NCBI GenBank assembly: GCA_902494855.1
Contig: CABUVC010000023.1
Span: 1-14,177 of the forward strand
Length of the DNA stretch: 14,177 nucleotides
Reading direction: 5' to 3'
Source of the DNA: an uncultured Collinsella sp.
GTDB taxonomy: Bacteria; Actinomycetota; Coriobacteriia; Coriobacteriales; Coriobacteriaceae
Part shown: one piece after another, positions 1 through 5,728 of the stretch
How the letters are laid out: every line of letters begins with the position of its first letter
How positions within the stretch are numbered: the stretch's first letter is position 1
Notes under the pieces: model-generated
What the model was told of the DNA's origin: nothing
Database searches by the model: none
The model's input: the letters and a program-made list of their open reading frames with translations, nothing else
Made by a program: the position numbers and the translations under genes

Positions 1-288
1 ACCGATGTCATGCGCTCGCTGCCGCACGAGGTCAAGGACTTTGAGCCCGATCTGGCGCTCGAGGGTGGCGCCGACGGCCTCGATATCTTCCGCCGCCTGC
101 TCAACGCGGCGCCCTACATGTTGCGCGCCGGCGGCCTCTTTGCCTGCGAGCTCTACGAGGGCGCGCTCGACGCTGCGGCCGAGCTCTGCCGCCAAGCGGG
201 TCTGTCGGACGTGCGCATCGTCCACGACCTCACCGATCGCCCCCGCATCGTCCGAGCCATCGTCACCGAGCCCAAACAGCGCCAGTAA
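1..288 (+). CDS. prmC: Peptide chain release factor N5-glutamine methyltransferase, C-terminal part (5' truncated by window edge)
   Basis: PrmC (HemK) methylates the glutamine of the GGQ motif in release factors RF1 and RF2, using S-adenosylmethionine, in the cytoplasm. Only about the last 95 codons are present, and the frame is open to the left edge. Visible family signatures are LPHEV, followed by FEPDLALEGGADGLDIFRRL, which matches the conserved 'yEP..ALdGG.DGL..yr.l' block downstream of the catalytic NPPY loop. A GG-containing strand follows (RAGGLFACEL), then the terminal 'V..DLTDRPRIVRAIV' block. The NPPY motif and N-terminal helical domain lie outside the window. The stop is TAA at 286-288. 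In many Gram-positives prmC is followed closely by tsaC/sua5; here a hicAB cassette separates them. The identification is firm from the C-terminal blocks, but completeness cannot be judged. Confidence 0.88.
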   Translation, partial: TDVMRSLPHEVKDFEPDLALEGGADGLDIFRRLLNAAPYMLRAGGLFACELYEGALDAAAELCRQAGLSDVRIVHDLTDRPRIVRAIVTEPKQRQ

Positions 289-302
289 TATTTATTAACT
301 GG

Positions 303-331
303 TTAGCAAAAATTATAAAGTAGTTTATAAT
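303..331 (+). promoter_or_regulatory. Predicted sigma-70-type promoter of hicAB
   Basis: A perfect -10 hexamer TATAAT lies at 326-331, with TTAGCA (4 of 6 matches to TTGACA) at 303-308 and exactly 17 bp between them. It sits in an AT-rich island (about 286-335) inside otherwise GC-rich DNA, directly upstream of hicA. The predicted transcript start is near 338. This supports hicAB being transcribed independently of prmC. Confidence 0.65.
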
Positions 332-332
332 T
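311..332. promoter_or_regulatory. Perfect inverted repeat overlapping the hicAB promoter (probable HicB operator)
   Basis: AATTATAAA (311-319) and TTTATAATT (324-332) are exact reverse complements separated by GTAG (320-323). The right arm contains the -10 hexamer of the predicted promoter. HicB antitoxins with a DNA-binding C-terminus are known to repress their own operon by binding palindromes near the promoter. That this repeat is the HicB site is inferred from its position. AT-rich sequence makes palindromes more likely by chance, but a 9-bp perfect arm exactly on the -10 is a strong candidate. Confidence 0.6.
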
Positions 333-356
333 AGGACGGCTGAAAGAGGTCGGCCC

Positions 357-542
357 ATGCAACCTCCTACCTTTCGGGAAATCATTGCCCTACTCAAGCA
401 CGATGGATTCGTGAAGGTCGCGCAAGTCGGTAGTCATGCTAAGTATGTTTCTGGTGACCGCGTTGTCACCGTGAACGGCTCTGGTGGTGATCGACCAAAG
501 AAGGGCACGTGGGCAAGTATTCGTCGCCAAGCTGGATGGTAG
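357..542 (+). CDS. hicA: HicA-family toxin (mRNA interferase)
   Basis: This is a 61-residue protein of the HicA family, small double-stranded-RNA-binding-fold toxins that cleave mRNA and block translation unless bound by HicB. Diagnostic features are an N-terminal helix (FREIIALLKHDGF), the strand 'VAQVGSHAKYV' carrying the conserved GSH with the catalytic His at residue 27, the strand 'DRVVTVN', and the terminal 'KKGTWASIRRQAGW', which matches the usual '..GTL.SI.kQaG'. The common 'P.H' before the last helix is replaced by GSGGDRPK, so the middle is divergent. The start ATG 357 is preceded by AAAGAGGT (343-350). The length is normal for the family. The gene ends 11 nt before hicB, in the usual toxin-first order. 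Codon use looks less GC-biased than the neighbours, in keeping with acquisition. Activity cannot be judged from sequence, but the catalytic His is present. Confidence 0.88.
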   Translation: MQPPTFREIIALLKHDGFVKVAQVGSHAKYVSGDRVVTVNGSGGDRPKKGTWASIRRQAGW

Positions 543-553
543 TTGGAGGCAAA

Positions 554-1000
554 ATGAGGCAGCGATTTACCTATGACTGCGTTCTCATAAAAGAAGACGA
601 TGGTTACTGCGCTAGCTTCCCGCAGATTCCCGGCGCCTTTGCCGATGGCGATACGCGCGAAGAAGCGATTGCCCATGCCACCGAGGCGCTGATGGCGTTT
701 TTGGCCGATGACCTCAACAACGGTTTGACTCCGGCGGGGTACGAACGCTCGGCCGAGGTCGTGGCCCTTTCAGTCGAAATCGACCACGAGGACGCTCGGG
801 AAGCGGCGTGCCGAACATTTAAAGACGCAGCGCTGGACCTCAAAGTCTCCGCTCCGCGGATTACCGCGCTGGTCAAAGCCGGAAAGCTCGATGTTGAACT
901 CGTCGACGGCCGTCGGATGATAACGATAGGCAGCATCGAGCGCTACGCCGCCCAAGAACGCCACGCCGGCAGGCCAAAGAAGTTCGTCGCAGTCCAATAA
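554..1000 (+). CDS. hicB: HicB-family antitoxin with C-terminal helix-turn-helix-like domain
   Basis: This 148-residue partner of HicA would bind and neutralise the toxin in the cytoplasm and repress the operon. The N-terminal domain (about 1-55) is the HicB partial RNase-H-like fold: 'YDCVLIKEDDGYCASFPQIPG' at about 7-27, then 'GDTREEAIAHATEAL' matching the family's 'GdT.eEAl.na.eal'. The C-terminal part (about 92-140, 'LKVSAPRITALVKAGKL' and 'GRRMITIGSIERY') resembles an excisionase/MerR-type DNA-binding helix pair rather than the short ribbon-helix-helix of some HicBs. I chose ATG 554 because GGAGG (545-549) precedes it at good spacing and the protein then begins exactly at the HicB domain. 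An in-frame ATG at 509 would overlap hicA and add 15 unrelated residues. The predicted operator is at 311-332. Confidence 0.88.
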   Translation: MRQRFTYDCVLIKEDDGYCASFPQIPGAFADGDTREEAIAHATEALMAFLADDLNNGLTPAGYERSAEVVALSVEIDHEDAREAACRTFKDAALDLKVSAPRITALVKAGKLDVELVDGRRMITIGSIERYAAQERHAGRPKKFVAVQ

Positions 1001-1134
1001 CCCCCTCACTTTCACCGACTACTAGAGCCGCTCACCAAACCAACATGCGCTCTGGGCAAATAGGTTGAACGTTTCGTGCGAGAATGCCCCACAGTAAACA
1101 AACTTGCACCAGAGCGTAAGGGGCTGGCATACAC

Positions 1135-1878
1135 ATGCAGACGGTCTATCGGGTATACGAGGGAGCGCGGGAGCCGCATCGGCTTGCCGTCGAGCGTACG
1201 GCCGAGGTGCTCGGCTGTGGCGGTCTGGCCCTGATCCCGACCGAGACCGTCTATGGTGTCGCTGTGGCAGTTAACGCCTTTTCGGACGCCGTGCCCCAAG
1301 ATACAAGCGAATTCCCATCGTGGCCGCGCGATCCGCAGGCCACCGTCAACGGTGCCGCGGTCCCCGCGCTCGGTACCGGCTATCGTCGTATCTTTACCCT
1401 CAAGCAGCGCGAGCTCACCCAAACGGTTGCCTGGCTGGTCGATGATGCCGAGGCGCTCGATCGCTATGGCGTGGATATTCCTAACGAGGCCCGCGTGCTC
1501 GCCCGACGATGCTGGCCGGGCGCCCTGACTATCGTGGTCAAGGCGGCCCCCTGCGTGCCGACCTTTATGCGCGCCGCCGACGACACGGTGGCGCTTCGCG
1601 CTTCGGCCTCGCCCGTGGTGCAAGCGCTCATCCGCGCCTGCGGCAGCCCTCTTGCCTGCACCAGCGCCAATACGCATGGCGCGCCCGCGCCGGCAAGTTT
1701 TGCCACGGTGGAGGAGCGCATCCTGGAGGGAGTCGATGTTGCCGTCGACGCTGGTGAGACCCCGTGTCGCGACGCTTCGACCATCGTGTCGTTCCAGCAC
1801 GGCGGGCTCCAGATCCTGCGCCAAGGCGCACTTCCCGCATCAGAGATCGAACGGGTCCTGTCTGGCCCGATGCAATAG
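1135..1878 (+). CDS. tsaC: Threonylcarbamoyl-AMP synthase (TsaC/Sua5/YrdC family)
   Basis: The enzyme makes threonylcarbamoyl-AMP from threonine, bicarbonate and ATP, the first step of t6A37 modification of ANN-decoding tRNAs. The 247-residue protein shows the family motifs in order: PTETVYG (35-41), K-Q-R (90-92), WPGALT (127-132), TVALR (151-155), TSAN (176-179) and ASTIV (214-218). There is no C-terminal Sua5 domain, so it is a TsaC-type short form. Between the PTETVYG strand and the K.R motif the spacing is much longer than in E. coli TsaC: roughly 30 extra residues at about 47-84. ATG 1135 follows AAGGGG (1118-1123). The 134 nt upstream, after hicB, show no convincing promoter or terminator. 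glpK follows after 13 nt, so the two are likely co-transcribed. Assignment is confident; the effect of the insertion is unknown. Confidence 0.88.
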   Translation: MQTVYRVYEGAREPHRLAVERTAEVLGCGGLALIPTETVYGVAVAVNAFSDAVPQDTSEFPSWPRDPQATVNGAAVPALGTGYRRIFTLKQRELTQTVAWLVDDAEALDRYGVDIPNEARVLARRCWPGALTIVVKAAPCVPTFMRAADDTVALRASASPVVQALIRACGSPLACTSANTHGAPAPASFATVEERILEGVDVAVDAGETPCRDASTIVSFQHGGLQILRQGALPASEIERVLSGPMQ

Positions 1879-1891
1879 AAAGGTGTAAGCG

Positions 1892-3433
1892 ATGTCGTTG
1901 AATCTGGGCAGCCTGGGCATGGAAGATGCCTCGTTTAACTTTGGCGGTTCCTACATCATGGCGCTCGACTGCGGCACCACCTCGGTACTTGCGACCATCG
2001 TCGACGAGTACGGATGCATCGTCGCGCAGGCACGTCGCAGCGTTAAAACCAGCTTCCCGCGCCCTGGCTGGGTGGAGCAAGATCCCATGGCGGTGCTTGC
2101 CAGCCAGATCGCGGTCATGATGGAGGTCCAGTTTAAGAGCGGCATCCATTCTGACCGCATTGCCGCCATCGGTATCTCCAACCAGCGCGAGACCACGGTG
2201 GTCTGGGATCGCGTGAGCGGTCAGCCGATCTATAACGCTATCGTATGGCAGTGCCGCCGTACCGCACCTCTGATCGACGAGCTTGTCGAGCAGGGCGCAG
2301 AAGGGCTGGTGCGCTCCCGCACGGGACTCACGCTCGACCCGTATTTCTCGGCCTCCAAGGTGCAGTGGATTCTCGACAACGTCGACGGCGCACGCGAAAG
2401 CGCGGCGGCGGGCGACCTCATGTTTGGCACCATCGACACCTGGCTCATCTACAACCTCACCGGCGGCCAGGTCTTTGCCACCGACTACACCAATGCCAGC
2501 CGCACGGCACTCTTTAATATCCATACGCTCGATTGGGACGACGACCTGCTGGCACTCTTTGACGTTCCACGTTCCATGATGCCCGAGGTTCGCTGGAGCT
2601 CGGGCGACTACGGCCGCGTCGCGAGCGACATCATGACCAACATGCCGCCCATCATGGGCGTGGCGGGTGACCAACAGGCGTCGCTGTTCGGCCACTGCTG
2701 TTTCCGTCCCGGCCAGACCAAAAACACCTATGGCACGGGTTGCTTTATGCTCATGAACACCGGCGACGAGATCGTCGAATCCAAGAATGGCCTGGTCTCC
2801 ACCATCGGTATCGCTGCGGACGGCAAAGTCAGCTATGCGCTCGAGGGCTCTATTTTTGCCGCCGGCTCAACGATGAACTGGCTTCGCAACAACATGGGCA
2901 TCATCTCGAGCGTGAGCGAGTCGGCACAACTCGCCGCTTCGATTAGCGACAACGAGGGCTGCTACTTCGTTCCCGCCTTTGCGGGTTTGGGTGCTCCCTG
3001 GTGGGACCCGCATGCTCGCGGTATCGTGTGCGGTCTGACCGGCGCCTCGAGCCGTGCGACCATCGTACGTGCCGCCTGCGAATCCATGGCATATCAGAGC
3101 TACGACGTGCTGCGCGCCATGGAGCAGGACGTGGGGCTTTCGATTGAGCGCCTGTCTGTCGATGGCGGTGCCTCGCGCAACGAGTTCATCATGCAATTCC
3201 AGGCCGACCTGCTGGATATCCCCGTGCTGCAATGCGAGACGGTGGAGACCACGGCAATCGGTGCCGCGTACTTGGCGGGTCTTGCCGTCGGCTATTGGGA
3301 AGACCTGGAAGAGCTGGAGCAAAATGCCCAGATCGTTAGGACCTTCCTTCCCCACATGTCCGCCGAGCGCCGCGAACAAAACCTTGCGGGCTGGCGTGAT
3401 GCAGTCAGGCGCTCGCTCAGCACCTCACAGTAG
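1892..3433 (+). CDS. glpK: Glycerol kinase
   Basis: An FGGY-family sugar kinase that phosphorylates glycerol to sn-glycerol 3-phosphate with ATP. At 513 residues it matches GlpK throughout: NQRETT (97-102, glycerol-contacting Arg99/Glu100), YNAIVWQCRRT (114-124), DPYFS with Tyr151, FGTIDTWL, TDYTNASRT, GDQQ with Asp260/Gln261, KNTYGTGCFMLMNTG, ALEGSIF, and the C-terminal VDGGAS and AIGAAYLAGLAVG blocks. The phosphate loop is odd: residues 25-33 read LDCGTTSVL where GlpKs normally have LDQGTTSSR, so the conserved Arg (Arg17/18 of E. coli, by numbering convention) is Leu33. The N-terminus is about 15 residues longer than E. coli GlpK. The loop that carries the HPr-phosphorylated His in Firmicutes (YHFFG-like) has no His here, so PTS activation by that route is unlikely. 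ATG 1892 follows AGAAAGGTG. No glpF or glpD/O is adjacent in the window. Confidence 0.9.
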   Translation: MSLNLGSLGMEDASFNFGGSYIMALDCGTTSVLATIVDEYGCIVAQARRSVKTSFPRPGWVEQDPMAVLASQIAVMMEVQFKSGIHSDRIAAIGISNQRETTVVWDRVSGQPIYNAIVWQCRRTAPLIDELVEQGAEGLVRSRTGLTLDPYFSASKVQWILDNVDGARESAAAGDLMFGTIDTWLIYNLTGGQVFATDYTNASRTALFNIHTLDWDDDLLALFDVPRSMMPEVRWSSGDYGRVASDIMTNMPPIMGVAGDQQASLFGHCCFRPGQTKNTYGTGCFMLMNTGDEIVESKNGLVSTIGIAADGKVSYALEGSIFAAGSTMNWLRNNMGIISSVSESAQLAASISDNEGCYFVPAFAGLGAPWWDPHARGIVCGLTGASSRATIVRAACESMAYQSYDVLRAMEQDVGLSIERLSVDGGASRNEFIMQFQADLLDIPVLQCETVETTAIGAAYLAGLAVGYWEDLEELEQNAQIVRTFLPHMSAERREQNLAGWRDAVRRSLSTSQ

Positions 3434-3556
3434 GGCTGCGATGGGCTGCTCGATACAACAAACCGCTAAACTAATGCATGGCGTGCGGCGGCAACATTGC
3501 TGCGCGCCTTGTCAGCAAGGCCGTTTTGCGGCCGCAACGAAAGGGGCAATCAACCC
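3434..3556 (+). other. glpK-upp intergenic leader with small hairpins
   Basis: This 123-nt gap holds two short potential hairpins. GCGGCA (about 3488-3493) can pair with TGCTGC across a 4-nt loop, with one G-U pair. GGCCG (3519-3523) pairs with CGGCC (3529-3533) around TTTTG. Neither is followed by a T-run, so there is no clear glpK terminator. A weak -10-like TAAACT at 3467-3472 has no matching -35. Whether upp has its own promoter is therefore unresolved. Confidence 0.25.
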
Positions 3557-4204
3557 ATGACCGTCACCTACGATGCGTCCCGCGTGACGCTTGTCGATCA
3601 CCCGCTCGTCCAGCACAAGCTGTCGATCCTGCGCGACAAAAACACCGGCACCAACCAGTTCCGTCAGCTCGTGCGCGAACTCGCGCTTTTTGACGGCTAC
3701 GAGGCCATGCGCGACCTGCCTATGGAAGACGTCGAGGTCGAGACCCCTATCACCACCGCAACGTTTAAGCAGCTCGCCGGCAAGAAACTCGCCATCGTGC
3801 CCATCCTGCGTGCGGGCCTTGGCATGGTCGACGGTATCCTCGACCTGGTGCCCTCCGCTCGCGTGGGCCACATCGGCGTGGAGCGCGACGAGGTCACCCA
3901 CGAGCCGCACGAGTATTACTGCAAGATGCCCAAGGATATCGACCAACGCATCTGCCTGGTTGTCGACCCCATGCTCGCCACGGGCGGTTCGGCCGAGATG
4001 GCTATCAGCTACCTGCGCGAGCGCGGTGTCAAGGACATCCGCATGCTGTGCATCGTCGCCGCGCCCGAGGGCCTCAAGTCGCTGACCGAGAAGGATCCTG
4101 ACGTACATATTTATACGTGCGCCATCGATGACCATCTCAACGAGGCCGCCTACATCGTTCCCGGCCTGGGCGACGCCGGCGACCGCATCTACGGCACGCT
4201 CTAG
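3557..4204 (+). CDS. upp: Uracil phosphoribosyltransferase
   Basis: Upp makes UMP from uracil and PRPP for pyrimidine salvage in the cytoplasm. The 215-residue product is close to the usual 208-209 and has all family marks: HPLVQHKL (15-22) near the N-terminus, ETPITT (62-67), VPILRAGLGMVDG (81-93), the PRPP-binding loop DPMLATGGSA (137-146), and the uracil-binding C-terminal PGLGDAGDR (202-210) followed by IYGTL. I chose ATG 3557 because AAGGGG (3541-3546) precedes it at a workable distance and the protein then begins with the family's normal start (TVTYDASRVTLVDHP). An upstream in-frame ATG at 3497 would add 20 unrelated residues. upp directly upstream of the atp operon is a conserved arrangement also known from Bacillus. 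Here a 281-nt gap with its own promoter candidate separates them, so co-transcription is not required. Confidence 0.95.
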   Translation: MTVTYDASRVTLVDHPLVQHKLSILRDKNTGTNQFRQLVRELALFDGYEAMRDLPMEDVEVETPITTATFKQLAGKKLAIVPILRAGLGMVDGILDLVPSARVGHIGVERDEVTHEPHEYYCKMPKDIDQRICLVVDPMLATGGSAEMAISYLRERGVKDIRMLCIVAAPEGLKSLTEKDPDVHIYTCAIDDHLNEAAYIVPGLGDAGDRIYGTL

Positions 4205-4246
4205 TCGCTGGGCTAAGACGGCCGCGGCTGCAAATACGAAGAAACG

Positions 4247-4281
4247 GTGCGCGCGGACGAACAAAAGGCGACCGCGCGCAC
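4247..4281. other. Perfect 10-bp hairpin downstream of upp
   Basis: GTGCGCGCGG (4247-4256) and CCGCGCGCAC (4272-4281) are exact reverse complements around a 15-nt A-rich loop. This is a very stable GC stem 42 nt after the upp stop. No T-run follows directly; the nearest is TTTT at about 4297-4300. It could be an inefficient or Rho-assisted terminator, an mRNA 3'-end stabiliser, or a leader structure. It is followed by two 10-bp perfect palindromes, CCGTTAACGG (4284-4293) and CCCTGCAGGG (4302-4311). Confidence 0.5.
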
Positions 4282-4395
4282 TCCCGTTAACGGACGTTTT
4301 GCCCTGCAGGGTTCGAGAAAAACGTATTACCTACCTGCGGCATAAAGAAGGTCTTAAGAAAACGAACAGGTGCGTATTAACCGATGCTTTTTCGG

Positions 4396-4423
4396 TTGTA
4401 CTTTAGCGATTGGCTCGTACAAT
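4396..4423 (+). promoter_or_regulatory. Predicted promoter of the atp operon
   Basis: TACAAT (4418-4423, 5 of 6 to the -10 consensus) is preceded at 16 bp by TTGTAC (4396-4401), a weak -35. The predicted start is near 4430, giving a leader of about 55 nt before the first atp gene. TTGTAC (4396-4401) and GTACAA (4417-4422) are exact reverse complements, so the promoter elements themselves form a spaced inverted repeat. A 6-bp hairpin, AACCGA/TCGGTT (4379-4384/4392-4397), abuts it upstream. Confidence 0.45.
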
Positions 4424-4485
4424 AGTCACCAATGTTTGGCGGGAACTGTTCTGGGAAGCGTTAAAGAAGGAAAGTGAGGACGCCA

Positions 4486-4797
4486 GTGTTTCAGATAGCC
4501 GATCTGCTCGCTATCGTTGCAGGCGCCATCGCGGGCGCGGTCGCCTTTCTTCCCTTTGTCTTTACGCTCAAGCCGGTTCTTGACGATAAACAGAATGCGG
4601 ACATGCTCAAGGGCATGGTGAGTCTCGCGGTCTCGGCGATCGCGTTGCTTGTCTTTACCTTGGTTGTGTTTGTGTTGTTCGGAGAGGCATTTCGCATGTT
4701 CCTCCTGGGCGAGGCGATCGGCTTCGTGGCCTTTATGGCTGCCTGCACGGTTCGTGTCGTCAAGGCGCTGCGAGATCCTCATGAGGTCGAAAGGTAA
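4486..4797 (+). CDS. atpI: AtpI-like small membrane protein at head of the ATP synthase operon
   Basis: A 103-residue, strongly hydrophobic protein encoded immediately before atpB. Three membrane segments are visible: ADLLAIVAGAIAGAVAFLPF, VSLAVSAIALLVFTLVVFVL and GEAIGFVAFMAACTVRVV, with a short basic/acidic C-terminus. AtpI (UncI) proteins occupy this position in many bacteria and assist c-ring assembly or cation supply. The sequence is too divergent to identify by motif, so the name rests on position, size and topology. GTG 4486 is chosen because AGGA (4477-4480) lies 5 nt upstream. An in-frame GTG at 4474 is also possible and would add four residues (MRTP), but its Shine-Dalgarno spacing is poor. 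The stop is 3 nt before the atpB start, so translational coupling is likely. Confidence 0.7.
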   Translation: MFQIADLLAIVAGAIAGAVAFLPFVFTLKPVLDDKQNADMLKGMVSLAVSAIALLVFTLVVFVLFGEAFRMFLLGEAIGFVAFMAACTVRVVKALRDPHEVER

Positions 4798-4800
4798 GTC

Positions 4801-5604
4801 GTGGAAATTTTTGAAAAGCTGCCTGATGAGATTAATCATCTGGTCAGCGAGTTCAGCTCCACCCCTGTCGTGGGCGATCTGAGCTGCGGCATCACGCAGT
4901 ACTCATTTTGGCTGATCGTCTCCACGATCGTGCTCCTGATCGTCCTGGCCGTGTTCAAGAAGAAGCAGACCCTGGTCCCCAAGGGCTTCTTCGTCAACGG
5001 TTTCGAGTACATCATCGAGTACGTCGAGAACGATATCGGCAAGGGCGTCGTGGGTGAGAACTGGAAGAAGCACTTCCCGTTCCTGTGCTCGCTTTTCCTG
5101 TTCATCCTGATCAATAACATGATCGGCCTGATCCCGGGAATGAAGCCCGGCACCGGTGCAATCGGCTCCACCGCCGCGCTCGCCATCTTCGCCTTCGTGT
5201 ACTTCATCTACTACGGATGCAAGGCTCACGGCGTGATCGGCTACATCAAGAGCCTCGCCCCGCAGGGCGTGAGCTTCCCGATGAACGTGCTCGTGTGGGT
5301 CGTCGAGCTTTTCTCGACCTTCCTGCGCCTCATCACGCTCGCCGTCCGTCTGTTCTGCAACATGTTCGCAGGACACGTGGTCATGGGCTCGTTCGCCATC
5401 ATGGCGAGCATGTTCATGCAGCCGCTGCTTCAGCAGGTTTCCGCGGCCCACGCCGTCGGCGCCCTGCCTTCGCTGGCCTGGCTTGCCATCCTCATCCTGA
5501 TCTATGCGATCGAGCTTGTGGTCGGCGCCATCCAGGCTTACGTCTTCACGGTCCTTACCGCCGTGTATGTCTCCGAGGCAGAGGAGGTCGCGGAGGAGGA
5601 GTAG
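4801..5604 (+). CDS. atpB: F-type ATP synthase subunit a
   Basis: Subunit a of membrane sector Fo, forming the two half-channels for ions next to the c-ring. The 267-residue protein has hydrophobic helices at about 35-52, 92-112, 124-140, 160-180, 190-208 and 225-255. The essential arginine is Arg183 in AVRLFCNMFAG, equivalent to E. coli aArg210. Gln245 in AIQAYVF corresponds to E. coli Gln252. The motif reads RLFCN where RLFGN is usual. His192 occupies the E. coli Glu219 position and Glu238 the His245 position, a swapped pair also found in mitochondrial subunits. GTG 4801 is used, with AAAGG (4790-4794) upstream. A gap of 124 nt separates the stop from atpE, the largest inside the operon. 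The C-terminus is acidic (EAEEVAEEE). Confidence 0.95.
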   Translation: MEIFEKLPDEINHLVSEFSSTPVVGDLSCGITQYSFWLIVSTIVLLIVLAVFKKKQTLVPKGFFVNGFEYIIEYVENDIGKGVVGENWKKHFPFLCSLFLFILINNMIGLIPGMKPGTGAIGSTAALAIFAFVYFIYYGCKAHGVIGYIKSLAPQGVSFPMNVLVWVVELFSTFLRLITLAVRLFCNMFAGHVVMGSFAIMASMFMQPLLQQVSAAHAVGALPSLAWLAILILIYAIELVVGAIQAYVFTVLTAVYVSEAEEVAEEE

Positions 5605-5728
5605 TCTTCCGTTCGCGCCTTAAAGGTAAGGCAATTCGTTAAACCGCCGGTGCCCGTACCCATGGAGCCCGGCAGTTATAAAAAGGTTATCCTGCGTGAA
5701 ATAAGACACGCACGACAAAGGAGGAATC

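Noticed and set aside
509..553. Upstream in-frame ATG for hicB
   Set aside because: It overlaps hicA, lacks a ribosome site, and adds residues unlike HicB; ATG 554 has GGAGG upstream.
1065..1100. Possible tsaC promoter beginning with TTGAAC at 1065
   Set aside because: No acceptable -10 lies 16-18 bp downstream; the nearest TAAACA is too far.
1628..2695. 355-codon minus-strand open frame across tsaC and glpK
   Set aside because: Spans two firmly identified plus-strand genes and has His/Arg/Ala-rich shadow composition.
3497..3556. Upstream in-frame ATG for upp
   Set aside because: It adds 20 residues not seen in Upp and lies in the hairpin-containing leader; AAGGGG supports ATG 3557.
4379..4397. 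AACCGA/TCGGTT hairpin as a upp terminator
   Set aside because: The T-run is in the loop instead of following the stem, so it does not fit an intrinsic terminator.
4128..4406. Small plus-strand open frame covering the end of upp and the gap
   Set aside because: Mostly out-of-frame upp sequence, no ribosome site, no conserved features.
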